Shown here: piece by piece, positions 56,349 to 64,000 of the stretch
Layout of the letters: each line of letters begins with the position of its first letter
Numbering within the stretch: position 1 is the stretch's first letter
From: Cellulomonas composti
GTDB lineage: Bacteria > Actinomycetota > Actinomycetes > Actinomycetales > Cellulomonadaceae
Assembly: GCF_007990245.1 (NCBI RefSeq)
Contig: NZ_BJWG01000008.1
Span: forward strand, 124,001-188,000
DNA length: 64,000 bases
Direction of reading: 5' to 3'
The notes under the pieces: model-generated
Databases searched by the model: none
What the model was told of the DNA's origin: nothing
The model's input: the letters and a program-made list of their open reading frames with translations, nothing else
Program-made: the position numbers and the translations under genes

Positions 56349-57349
56349 CGGATCTCCTCGGCTCGGCGCATCTGGCGGACGTTGTAGACGACGATCGGGA
56401 TGACGAGCACGAACAGGATCACCGCGAGCGCGGCGCCGAGACCGGTGTTCCGCTGCACGAAGCTCTGCCGGTAGAACTCGTAGGACACGACGGACGTGTT
56501 GAAGTTGCCGCCCGTCATGGTGCGGACGATGTCGAAGACCTTGAGCGTCGCCATCGCGATCGTCGTGATCACGACGACGAGTGCGGGCCGGATGCTCGGC
56601 ACGGTGATGTACCGGAACATCCGCGTGCCCCCGAGCCCGTCGAGCCGTGCGGCCTCGACGATGTCGGTGGGGATCGCCCGGATCGCGGCCGCGAGGATCG
56701 TCATCGCGAACCCGGCCTGGATCCAGACCATCACGACGATGAGGAAGTACGTGTTGGCGGGCGAGTTGATGAGCCACTGCTGCGGCTCGAGACCGAACCA
56801 CACGAGCATCTGGTTGAGCAGGCCGATCTGGTTCGGCTGGTTCTCCGCCGGGACGCCCTCGAGCACGGGACGGTAGGCGTAGACGAACTTCCAGATGATC
56901 GACGCACCGACCAGCGAGATCGCCATCGGCAGGAAGATCAGGGTCTTGGCGAACTTCTCGAACCGCGCGCGGTCGACGAGCACCGCGTAGAGCAGCCCGA
57001 TCGCGGTGGACGCGAGCGGTACGACGACGACCCAGACCGCCGTGTTGCGCAGGACGACCTGGAACTCGTCCCGCGTGAACGCCGCGACGTAGTTGTCGAG
57101 CCCGACGAAGGCGCCGCTGCGGTCGTAGAACGACTCCTTGATCGTCTCGATCGCCGGGTACACGAGCCCGAACCCGAGCGCGAGGACGACGGGGGTCACG
57201 AAGATCACCCCCACGACCCACGGGGGCAACGATCGGATGCGATCGGTCGCGAAGAGGATCAACCCCATCACGGCCACGAACATCAGGACCGCGACCACCA
57301 TCAGGACGAGCTTCTCGCCCGTGGTGTCCGCGTGCAGCAACCAGTCCAC
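56345..57349 (-). CDS. Sugar ABC transporter permease, MalF type
   Basis: The 334-residue protein starts at GTG 57349 (VDWLLHADTTGEKLVLM) with GGAGG upstream; eight helices are predicted. The EAA loop reads EAARLDGLGGTRMFRYITVPS. FKT..FL..AI regions (IFLPMAISLVGASIIWKF) match MalF-type alpha-glucoside permeases. It forms the channel with the MalG-type partner downstream. Confidence 0.9.
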   Translation of the reverse strand: MDWLLHADTTGEKLVLMVVAVLMFVAVMGLILFATDRIRSLPPWVVGVIFVTPVVLALGFGLVYPAIETIKESFYDRSGAFVGLDNYVAAFTRDEFQVVLRNTAVWVVVVPLASTAIGLLYAVLVDRARFEKFAKTLIFLPMAISLVGASIIWKFVYAYRPVLEGVPAENQPNQIGLLNQMLVWFGLEPQQWLINSPANTYFLIVVMVWIQAGFAMTILAAAIRAIPTDIVEAARLDGLGGTRMFRYITVPSIRPALVVVITTIAMATLKVFDIVRTMTGGNFNTSVVSYEFYRQSFVQRNTGLGAALAVILFVLVIPIVVYNVRQMRRAEEIR

Positions 57350-57514
57350 CGTCAGTCCTCCGCTTCGCTGCCGTGCCGACCAGGTGGCCGACCGCGTGGC
57401 CGGCCGGGGTACACCCGGGCGCCCCACGGAAGTTCCGCGGGGCGCCGATGCACCGCGGTGGGCCGGACGTTACCGGCCCACCGCGGTCAGGGCATCAGGG
57501 TCGTGCCGGACCTG

Positions 57515-58915
57515 TCAGGGCCACGACGCCTGGATGGCGTCGAGCACGTCGGCGTCGGACTTGCCTTCGGCGATCCAGGCGGTCATCTGCGTCCAGAACG
57601 ACCCGGCGCCGACGGCGGCGGGCATCAGGTCGGACGCGTCGAACCGGAACTCCTGGGTCGTGTCGCCGAGGATCGTGGCGGACAGCTGGTCGATCGGCGA
57701 GACGAGGTTCTTGGGGTCGAGACCCGAGTTCGCCGACACCCAGCCGCCGTTCGGCGTCGAGACGGCCTTCGCGTTGGCCCACTCCGGGCTGGCGAGGAAC
57801 GCCTGGAACGCGGCGACCTCCGGCCGGTCGGAGAACGCCGCGACGAACTCGCCGCCGCCGAGGACCGGACGCGTACCCGCGTCGAGGCCCGGGAAGTAGA
57901 AGGCGAAGACGTCGCCGTCCTCGGCCACGTTCGTCCCCGCGGGCCAGTTGGCCGCGTAGAACGAGGCCTGCCGGTGCATGTAGCACAGCGGGTCCTTGCC
58001 GTCCTCGGCGAGGATCGGCAGGCCGCCGTCCTGGAAGGTGGTCGCGGCGATCGAGCTGACGTCGCCGAGTCCGCCGTTGACGTAGTCCGGGTTGCGCAGG
58101 ATCTCGCCGACCTTCTCGAGCGCGGTGGCGATCTGCGGGTCGTTGAACTTCACGTCGTTGGTGATCCACTTGTCGTAGACGTCACCGCCGGCGGTGCGCA
58201 GCACCATGTCCTCGAGCCAGTCGGTGGCCGGCCAGCCCGTCGCGTCGCCCGAGCCGATGCCCGCGCACCACGGCTTGGCGCCGTCGGCGCCGTGGTCCGC
58301 GACGATCTTGTCGGAGAGCGCGATGAGGTCGTCCCACGTCTCGGGGATGTCGTACCCGTTGGCCTCGAACTGCTTCGGCGAGTACCAGACGAACGACTTG
58401 ACGTTCGCGCCGAGCGGCGCGGCGTAGAACGTGCCGTCGACCGAGCCGTACGTCTTCCACGAGGGGCTGAAGAACTCGTCGACGTTCGCCGAGGTGCCCT
58501 CGGACGCCGGGACGATGGTGTCGGGGTAGTCCTGCACGATCGTCTGCAGCAGGCCGGGCTGCGGGATGTACGCGATGTCCGGCGCGCTACCGGCCTCGAG
58601 ACGGACCAGCAGCTGGGCCTCGAACTCCTTCGAGCCCTCGTAGCTGATGGTCGCGCCCGTGCACTCCTCGAACGGCTTGTACGAGTCGATGTGCGGCTGG
58701 TCCTCCGGGGAGACGATCGACGTGTAGACCGTCACCGTCTTCCCGCTCAGGTCGCCGTACTGCTCGTAGGCCGCACAGTCGGCGTCTCCGCCGTCGCCGT
58801 CGCCGGTCGCCCCGGGCTCGGGGTCGTCGTTGCCTCCGCACGCCGTCAGCACCAGGGCCAGTGCGGCACCCGTCGCTGCTGCTGCAAACACACGTCGCCT
58901 ACGCACGCTCGTCAT
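57515..58915 (-). CDS. Sugar-binding lipoprotein of the ABC transporter
   Basis: The 466-residue protein starts MTSVRRRRVFAAAATG and has a lipobox ALVLTAC (Cys about 26). The mature domain is a type I extracellular solute-binding protein with TVYTSIVSPEDQPHIDSY, LRLEAGSAPDIAYIPQPG-like and a C-terminal YFPGLDAG segment. It resembles alpha-glucoside binding proteins (AglE type). No ATPase gene is present in the operon, so a shared MsmK/UgpC-like ATPase elsewhere would be needed. Confidence 0.9.
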   Translation of the reverse strand: MTSVRRRRVFAAAATGAALALVLTACGGNDDPEPGATGDGDGGDADCAAYEQYGDLSGKTVTVYTSIVSPEDQPHIDSYKPFEECTGATISYEGSKEFEAQLLVRLEAGSAPDIAYIPQPGLLQTIVQDYPDTIVPASEGTSANVDEFFSPSWKTYGSVDGTFYAAPLGANVKSFVWYSPKQFEANGYDIPETWDDLIALSDKIVADHGADGAKPWCAGIGSGDATGWPATDWLEDMVLRTAGGDVYDKWITNDVKFNDPQIATALEKVGEILRNPDYVNGGLGDVSSIAATTFQDGGLPILAEDGKDPLCYMHRQASFYAANWPAGTNVAEDGDVFAFYFPGLDAGTRPVLGGGEFVAAFSDRPEVAAFQAFLASPEWANAKAVSTPNGGWVSANSGLDPKNLVSPIDQLSATILGDTTQEFRFDASDLMPAAVGAGSFWTQMTAWIAEGKSDADVLDAIQASWP

Positions 58916-58988
58916 CGAGTCACTCCGCTTCGTCGGTCGGCAGACCCGGAGAGCCGCCAGGGCTCTCCGTCGGGTCCTGTGAAGGCCA

Positions 58989-59025
58989 TGCAAGCGCTTA
59001 CGGACACTGCGTGCAACGCCTTGCA
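58989..59025. promoter_or_regulatory. Two LacI-type operators upstream of the sugar operon
   Basis: TGCAAGCGCTTACG (58989-59002) and TGCAACGCCTTGCA (59012-59025) match the LacI/GalR pattern TGnAAnCGnTTnCA, the second fully and the first with one mismatch. Start-to-start spacing is 23 bp, in the 187-base gap between the LacI stop and the binding-protein start. The regulator gene lies immediately upstream. Confidence 0.75.
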
Positions 59026-59102
59026 GACAACAACAACGTCACAATCCGGTCACGACCGCCTCCGACGACCCGCGTCCACGCAGGTGACACGTGTCGCTCG
59101 GC

Positions 59103-60107
59103 TCAGCGGTCCCGAGGAGGAGCCGTCGACCCCCGCAGGACGAGCCGCACCTGTGGCGTGACCCGCTGCGGCACCTCCTCGCCCGCGATCTGCGCCAGCA
59201 CGAGCCGCGCCGCCAGCACGCCCTGCGCGTGCACGTCCTGCGCGACGGTCGTCAGCGCGACGACCTCGCCGAGCTCGTGCCCGTCGACACCGATCACCGA
59301 CAGGTCCTCGGGGACCCGCAGCCCGCGGTCCCGCGCCGCCGCGATGACGCCCATCGCCATCTCGTCGGAGGTCACGAACACCGAGGTCACGTCCGGGTGC
59401 CGGGTCAGCAGCTCGTGCGCCGCCGCACGGCCACCCCCGACGTCGAAGTTGCCGTAGGCCAGCGCGTCCGCCGTGAGGCCCGTGGCGCCCATCACGTCCC
59501 GCCAGGCCCGCGTACGCAGCACGCCGGCCGACCACGGGCTGACGTCGTCGGGGTGTCCCGTCACGTGCCCGATGCGACGGTGCCCCAGCCCGATGAGGTG
59601 ATCGACCGCGATCCGCGAGACCTCCTGCTCGTCGACCCGGATCGTGCACCGGTCACCGGGACCGCTCCCGACGAACACCAGCGGCCGGACCAGGGCGTCG
59701 AGGTCCACGATCTCCTCGGGCTCGAGCGGCAGCCCGACCACGAGGATCCCGTCGACGCGCCCCCGCAGCACGTGGGTCTCGACGCGTCGCCGCGGCCCGC
59801 GCTCGAACACGTCGAACGTGTAGAGCAGCGCGTCGTGGTCGTGCTCGCGCAGCGTGCGCTCCGCCCCCTCGACGACGTTCGCGAAGAACCAGTGGCTCAC
59901 CCACGGCAGGAGCAGCCCGATCGTGCGGGTCCGGCCCGTGGCGAGCGACCGGGCCGACGGCGTCGCGACATAGCCGAGCTCGAGGGCGGCGAGGCGAACC
60001 CGCTCCCGCGTGGCGTCGGTGACGTGCGGAAGGCCGCGCAGCGCGCGGGAGACCGTCGCGGTCGAGACGCCGGCCGCCCGAGCGACGTCCTCGATGCCGT
60101 GGCCCAT
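59103..60107 (-). CDS. LacI-family transcriptional regulator
   Basis: The 334-residue protein starts MGHGIEDVARAAGVSTATVSRALRG at ATG 60107: the HTH and hinge helix (ATPSARSLATGRTRTIGLLL) are visible. The C-terminal ligand domain (about 58-334) has VDGILVVGLPLEP, FVTSDEMAMGVIAAARDRG and SVIGVDGHELGEVVALTTV. It most likely represses the adjacent sugar ABC operon through the two operators at 58989-59025 and is released by the transported sugar. Confidence 0.92.
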   Translation of the reverse strand: MGHGIEDVARAAGVSTATVSRALRGLPHVTDATRERVRLAALELGYVATPSARSLATGRTRTIGLLLPWVSHWFFANVVEGAERTLREHDHDALLYTFDVFERGPRRRVETHVLRGRVDGILVVGLPLEPEEIVDLDALVRPLVFVGSGPGDRCTIRVDEQEVSRIAVDHLIGLGHRRIGHVTGHPDDVSPWSAGVLRTRAWRDVMGATGLTADALAYGNFDVGGGRAAAHELLTRHPDVTSVFVTSDEMAMGVIAAARDRGLRVPEDLSVIGVDGHELGEVVALTTVAQDVHAQGVLAARLVLAQIAGEEVPQRVTPQVRLVLRGSTAPPRDR

Positions 60108-60213
60108 ACCGCGCAGTGTGGCACGGCGGGCCGTCCGCACCCGCGGCGCTCGACGAGCGCGCTACGCCCCGCCGGGCGTCCCGACGGTCACGACGAACCC
60201 GGTCCGTCGACGC

Positions 60214-61002
60214 TCACGGCAGCAGGTCGCGCAGGATCGACAGCACGCCGTCGTCCTCGATCGTGCCCGTCACCTCGTCGGCCACGGCCCGCACCGCGGC
60301 GCTCGCGTGACCCATCGCGACGCCGCGCGCGGCCCACTGCAGCATCTGCAGGTCGTTGCCGCCGTCGCCGACCGCGACGGTCGCGAACGGCTCGACCCCG
60401 AGCCGACGACGGACCTCCTCGAGCGCCGTCGCCTTGGACACGCCGTGCGGCGAGAGGTCGAGCCACGCGGTCCAGCCGATCGCGTACTCCACCTCGTGCA
60501 GGCCCACGCGTTCGACGAGCGCGCTGAACTCCTCGGGTTCCACGCCAGGTGCGCGGATCACGACGCGGGTGGCCGGCTGGGCGATCAGCTCGTCGAACGG
60601 CACGACGCTGATCTCGCCCGTCAGCTCACCGGACGGGAACGGCGCCGAGACGCGGTAGCCGGTACCAAGGTCCTCCACGGCGCACAGCGCGTCCGGCATC
60701 TCGAGCGCGATCGCCTGCAGCGCGGGGCCGGGGTCGAACGTGACGGCGTCGACCACGTCGAACGAGTCGCCGTCGAGCCGGACCGTGACGGCGCCGTTCG
60801 AGCACACCACGTACGCGTCGGACAGGCCGAGCTCGAACGCCACCGGTACGGCCGAGTGCGCACCGCGGCCGGTCGCGAGGACCACGTGCACCCCGGCGTC
60901 CACGAGCGCGGTCACGGCCGCCCGCACGTCGTCGGAGATCACGCCGTCGTAGGTCATCAGCGTGCCGTCGACGTCGAGCGCCACCAGGCGCGTGCCCCTC
61001 AC
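60214..61002 (-). CDS. HAD-superfamily phosphatase, Cof type
   Basis: The 262-residue protein starts at GTG 61002, overlapping the serS stop by GTGA. HAD motifs: VALDVDGTL (motif I, Asp nucleophile), LATGR (motif II), K at [10 protein letters not shown] (motif III) and [13 protein letters not shown] (motif IV). Cof-type enzymes dephosphorylate sugar phosphates or pyridoxal phosphate. The C-terminal cap fits type IIB. Confidence 0.92.
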   Translation of the reverse strand: MRGTRLVALDVDGTLMTYDGVISDDVRAAVTALVDAGVHVVLATGRGAHSAVPVAFELGLSDAYVVCSNGAVTVRLDGDSFDVVDAVTFDPGPALQAIALEMPDALCAVEDLGTGYRVSAPFPSGELTGEISVVPFDELIAQPATRVVIRAPGVEPEEFSALVERVGLHEVEYAIGWTAWLDLSPHGVSKATALEEVRRRLGVEPFATVAVGDGGNDLQMLQWAARGVAMGHASAAVRAVADEVTGTIEDDGVLSILRDLLP

Positions 61003-62279
61003 GCGGGTTCCAGCGCGCTCAGGCCGCCCAGGTACGGGCGCAGCGCCTCGGGCACGCGTACCGAACCGTCGGCCTGCTGGTGGTTCTCGAGCAGCGCGAC
61101 GATCCAGCGCGTCGTCGCGAGCGTCCCGTTGAGCGTCGCCACCGGACGCACGACGCCGTCGGCGGTGCGCTCGCGCACCCCCAGGCGGCGCGCCTGGAAC
61201 GTCGTGCAGTTGGACGTCGACGTCAGCTCGAGCCAGCGCTGCTGGCTGGGCAGCCACGCCTCGCAGTCGAACTTGCGCGCCGCGCTGCTGCCCAGGTCGC
61301 CCGCCGCGGTGTCGATCACCCGGAACGGCAGCTCGGCGAGCGCGAGCATCTCCTTCTCCCAGCCCAGGAGTCGGCGGTGCTCGGCGGAGGCCTCCTCGAT
61401 CGTCGTGTAGACGAAGGCCTCCACCTTGTGGAACTGGTGCACGCGGATGATCCCGCGGGTGTCCTTGCCGTACGAGCCGGCCTCGCGGCGGTAGCACGCG
61501 CTCCAGCCCGCGTAACGCTTGGGGCCCGCGGTCAAGTCGAGGATCTCGCCGCCGTGGTAGCCCGCGAGCGCCACCTCGCTGGTCCCGACGAGGTAGAGGT
61601 CGTCGGCCTCGAGGCGGTAGACCTCGTCGGCGTGCGCGCCCAGGAACCCGGTGCCCGCCATGACCTCGGGCTTGACGAGCGTCGGCGTGATGACCGGCGT
61701 GAAGCCGGCGGCCAGCGCGCGGTCGACCGCGAGGTTGAGCAGCGCGAGCTCGAGCCGCGCGCCGATCCCCGTCAGGTAGTAGAACCGCGCGCCCGAGACC
61801 TTCGCGCCGCGCTCGGTGTCGATGGCCTGCAGGCCCTCGCCGAGCTCGAGGTGGTCGCGCACGACGAAGTCCGGGCCGTACTCGGCGGCCAGGTCGCGCG
61901 GCGTGCCGACGTGCTCGAGCACGACGTAGTCGTCCTCCCCGCCGGCGGGCACGCCGTCCTCGATGACGTTGCCGATCCGGCGGGCCAGGCCCTCGGCGTG
62001 CGACGCCGCCGTCTCGGCCTCCGCCGAGAGCTCCTTGACACGTTCCGCGAGCCGCTTGCCGTGCGCGAGCAGCGCGTGCTTCTCGTCGCCCTGGGCCTGC
62101 GCGACCTTCTTGCCGTGCGCCTTCTGCTCGGCGCGCAGCGTCTCGAACTCCGTCAGCGCGGAGCGCCGGCGCGCGTCCGCGTCGAGCACCTGGTCGACCA
62201 GGTGCGGGTCGTCGCCACGGGCCACCTGGCTCGCACGTACGACGTCGGGGTCCTCACGCAGCAGCTTCAGATCGATCAC
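60999..62279 (-). CDS. serS: Seryl-tRNA synthetase
   Basis: It charges tRNA-Ser. The 426-residue protein starts [20 protein letters not shown]. An N-terminal coiled-coil arm (about 30-100) that grips the long variable arm of tRNA-Ser precedes the class II core: motif 2 [16 protein letters not shown] and motif 3 with [36 protein letters not shown]. The end [18 protein letters not shown] matches the family. Length is standard. Confidence 0.97.
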   Translation of the reverse strand: MIDLKLLREDPDVVRASQVARGDDPHLVDQVLDADARRRSALTEFETLRAEQKAHGKKVAQAQGDEKHALLAHGKRLAERVKELSAEAETAASHAEGLARRIGNVIEDGVPAGGEDDYVVLEHVGTPRDLAAEYGPDFVVRDHLELGEGLQAIDTERGAKVSGARFYYLTGIGARLELALLNLAVDRALAAGFTPVITPTLVKPEVMAGTGFLGAHADEVYRLEADDLYLVGTSEVALAGYHGGEILDLTAGPKRYAGWSACYRREAGSYGKDTRGIIRVHQFHKVEAFVYTTIEEASAEHRRLLGWEKEMLALAELPFRVIDTAAGDLGSSAARKFDCEAWLPSQQRWLELTSTSNCTTFQARRLGVRERTADGVVRPVATLNGTLATTRWIVALLENHQQADGSVRVPEALRPYLGGLSALEPA

Positions 62280-62340
62280 CCCTGCAGGCTACCCATGGCT
62301 GCCGACGGTCCGGCACGCCTATTCACGGGTCCCGTACGCG

Positions 62341-62346
62341 TAGATT
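62341..62346 (+). promoter_or_regulatory. -10 element (TAGATT) for the lipid-kinase gene
   Basis: TAGATT fits TAnnnT and lies in the 90-base gap divergent from serS. It gives a transcript start near 62353, a few bases before GTG codons at 62358 and 62370. Confidence 0.45.
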
Positions 62347-62369
62347 GCGCCTGTGACGTGGGAGACCCG

Positions 62370-63521
62370 GTGAGCTGGCAGACCTGGCTGGCGATCGCCG
62401 CCGGCGTGCTCGCACTCGCCGCTCTCGTCGTCGCCCTCGTCGTCGGACGCCGCCAGCGCGAGCTGCGACGCGAGCTCGAGGCGGCCGCGCGCGAGGTCAG
62501 CCCGCGCGCGCAGGCGCTCGCGCGGCAGGTGCAGGACGACGGGCTGCGGATCGCTTTCGTCGCCAACCCGTCGAAGCCCGACGCCGCTGAGCTGCGGACG
62601 GCGATCGAGCTCGCGGTGGCCGAGCGCGGCCTCGAGGCACCGATCTGGCTGGAGACCACGGTCGAGGACCCCGGCGTCGGGCAGGCCCGCGAGGCCGTCG
62701 AACGCGGTGCCGACATCGTCGTCGCCGCCGGCGGCGACGGCACGGTGCGGGCGGTCGCGGAAGGGCTCGTCGGCACCGGCGTGCCGATGGCGCTGCTGCC
62801 CATGGGCACGGGCAACCTGCTCGCGCGCAACCTCGACCTGCCGCTCGGCGACGTGGCGGTCGCGCTCGAGATCGCCGTGGACGGTCAGGACCGCCCGATC
62901 GACGTCGGGTGGCTGCGCGTCGTGCGGTACGAGGACGAGGACGCCGAACGCGGCGGCTCGCGGGTCCCGCCCGACGGGAAGGACGACCGCGACCACCTGT
63001 TCCTCGTGATCGCCGGGCTCGGCTTCGACGCCGCGATGGTGGCCGACGCCGACGAACAGCTCAAGGCCCGCGTGGGCTGGATCGCCTACTTCGTCGCGGG
63101 GATCAAGCACCTGCACGGCACGCGCACCCGCGCGCACGTGCGGCTCGACGACCGCCCGGTCACCACCACGCGCCTGCGCAGCCTGCTGATCGGCAACTGC
63201 GGACGCCTGCCGGGCGGCATCACGCTGCTGCCCGACGCCGTGCTCGACGACGGCTGGCTCGACGTCGCGGCGCTCGACACGCGCGCGGGCATCGCCGGCT
63301 GGGCGCAGCTGCTCGGGGAGGTCGTGCTGCAGGGCGTCGGCAAGCGGGGCGGGAACACCAAGGGCATCGGCCGCATCGACCACACCCGGGCACGCGAGGT
63401 GCGGGTCGTCGTCCCCGCGGGTGAGCACGCCCAGGTCGACGGGGACATCGTCGGGCGCGTGGTCGAGGTCGTCGCGCGGGTCGATCCGGGCTCGCTCGTC
63501 GTGCGCGTGCCGAAGGCCTGA
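62370..63521 (+). CDS. Diacylglycerol kinase family lipid kinase
   Basis: The 383-residue protein starts at GTG 62370 (VSWQTWLAIAAGVLALA) with GGGAG upstream; an in-frame GTG at 62358 is possible. An N-terminal membrane helix (about 5-25) precedes the DAGK catalytic domain: AFVANPSKPDAAEL, VVAAGGDGTVRAVAEGL (the GGDGT nucleotide motif) and LPMGTGNLLARNLDLPLG. The C-terminal lobe follows. It phosphorylates diacylglycerol or a related lipid. Confidence 0.92.
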   Translation: MSWQTWLAIAAGVLALAALVVALVVGRRQRELRRELEAAAREVSPRAQALARQVQDDGLRIAFVANPSKPDAAELRTAIELAVAERGLEAPIWLETTVEDPGVGQAREAVERGADIVVAAGGDGTVRAVAEGLVGTGVPMALLPMGTGNLLARNLDLPLGDVAVALEIAVDGQDRPIDVGWLRVVRYEDEDAERGGSRVPPDGKDDRDHLFLVIAGLGFDAAMVADADEQLKARVGWIAYFVAGIKHLHGTRTRAHVRLDDRPVTTTRLRSLLIGNCGRLPGGITLLPDAVLDDGWLDVAALDTRAGIAGWAQLLGEVVLQGVGKRGGNTKGIGRIDHTRAREVRVVVPAGEHAQVDGDIVGRVVEVVARVDPGSLVVRVPKA

Positions 63522-63673
63522 CGCACGCCTCTCGCACGCCGCAGCACGCCGCAGCACGCCTCTCGCACGCCCGCGCGACAGGGACGACGGTCCCGTATGC
63601 ACACGTACACGCATCACTAGCGTGGAAACGGCGTCGCGCACCGCTCGCGTGCGGGCTTGCCCAGGGAGGAACC

Positions 63674-64000
63674 GTGCCGATCCCCACGCAGACCACTGCG
63701 GTCGAGTCGGGCCGTCTGCTGCTCGCCGACGTCGTGTACGAACGTCTGCTGACGGTGATCGTCTCGGGTGACCTCGCGCCGGGCGAGGTCGTGCGCGAGG
63801 AGGAGATCGGCGAGTGGCTCGGCGTGTCCCGCACCCCCGTGCGCGACGCGATGCGCCGGCTCGGCGAACAGGACCTGCTGGTCTACCAGCCCAACCGCGG
63901 CTCGCGCGTCGCCCCGCTCGACGGCGCCCGGCTGGCCCAGATCCTCGAGGTCACCGCCGCGCTCGAGGGCATGGCGGCCCGTCTGGCGGTCGCGCGCTCG
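63674..64000 (+). CDS. GntR-family regulator, N-terminal part
   Basis: GTG 63674 with AGGGAGGA upstream starts the frame (VPIPTQTTAVESGRLL), which runs to the window edge (109 codons). The winged HTH of the FCD-type GntR family is clear: ADVVYERLLTVIVSGDLAPGEVV, EEEIGEWLGVSRTPVRDAMRRLGEQ and the wing NRGSRVAPL. The ligand domain lies outside the window. TAGCGT at 63618 could be its -10 element. Confidence 0.9.
   Translation, partial: MPIPTQTTAVESGRLLLADVVYERLLTVIVSGDLAPGEVVREEEIGEWLGVSRTPVRDAMRRLGEQDLLVYQPNRGSRVAPLDGARLAQILEVTAALEGMAARLAVARS

Noticed and set aside
61080..62300. Long plus-strand frame opposite serS
   Set aside because: Its first part is antisense to seryl-tRNA synthetase; only the part from 62370 onward is the real lipid-kinase gene.

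Overview
The window is high-GC (about 70% by eye) actinobacterial DNA. A complete CvnA-D conservon, a bacterial proteasome activator, leaderless promoter/start arrangements and GTG-rich starts point to an actinobacterium. A Cellulomonas-like member of the Micrococcales would fit, but the genus is an inference. All positions and reading frames were worked out by eye from the sequence, and family names come from recognition of motifs, without database searches.

Region 1 (1-31962) is most of a siphovirus-type prophage with its left end outside the window. It is integrated at a tRNA-Arg(ACG) gene: the 3' half of that tRNA (31916-31962) lies beside a tyrosine integrase (30530-31798). Almost everything is on the minus strand in one long lytic arm. 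Reading in transcription order (right to left) it runs: Cro-like HTH, antirepressor, excisionase-like HTH, a tightly overlapped block of small early genes, YqaJ exonuclease with a probable partner, C5 DNA methyltransferase, replication genes, a Mom-like DNA-modification gene, HNH genes, terminase, portal, protease, capsid, connectors, major tail, tape measure, tail-tip and fibre genes, and the endolysin/holin lysis cassette. Only two phage genes are on the plus strand: the presumed immunity repressor (29781-30332) and a lone two-helix membrane gene (15388-15663). Between repressor and Cro lies a dense set of repeated operator-like motifs. Several real genes of 21-57 codons are recognised by their ATGA/GTGA/TGATG overlaps with both neighbours.

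Region 2 (31963-46200) is host chromosome. It holds a GatB/YqeY-domain protein, an LtrA-family membrane protein, a lower-GC island with a secreted AHH-nuclease polymorphic toxin and its immunity gene (34082-36358), tRNA-Ser(GCT), a ThrE-like exporter, a 14-TM MFS pump, a YdeI-family protein, an RNB-domain ribonuclease, an LppM-like lipoprotein, a second lipoprotein, tRNA-Ser(TGA), a DUF2252 protein and an orphan PIN-domain gene.

Region 3 (46213-52522) is a conservon: a Ras-like GTPase (CvnD), a DUF742 protein (CvnC), a roadblock protein (CvnB) and a very large sensor kinase (CvnA, 1602 aa). More than half of CvnA is a disordered, repeat-bearing tail.

Region 4 (52758-64000) holds a quinone oxidoreductase, the proteasome activator Bpa, an EamA transporter, a LacI-regulated sugar ABC operon (two permeases and a binding protein with two LacI-type operators), an HAD phosphatase overlapping serS, a diacylglycerol-kinase-family lipid kinase and the start of a GntR regulator.

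The strongest candidate for an undescribed system is the secreted toxin/immunity pair. The prophage's immunity operator array, its Mom-like modification gene, the 8-bp repeat in the replication gene and the lone membrane gene are next.
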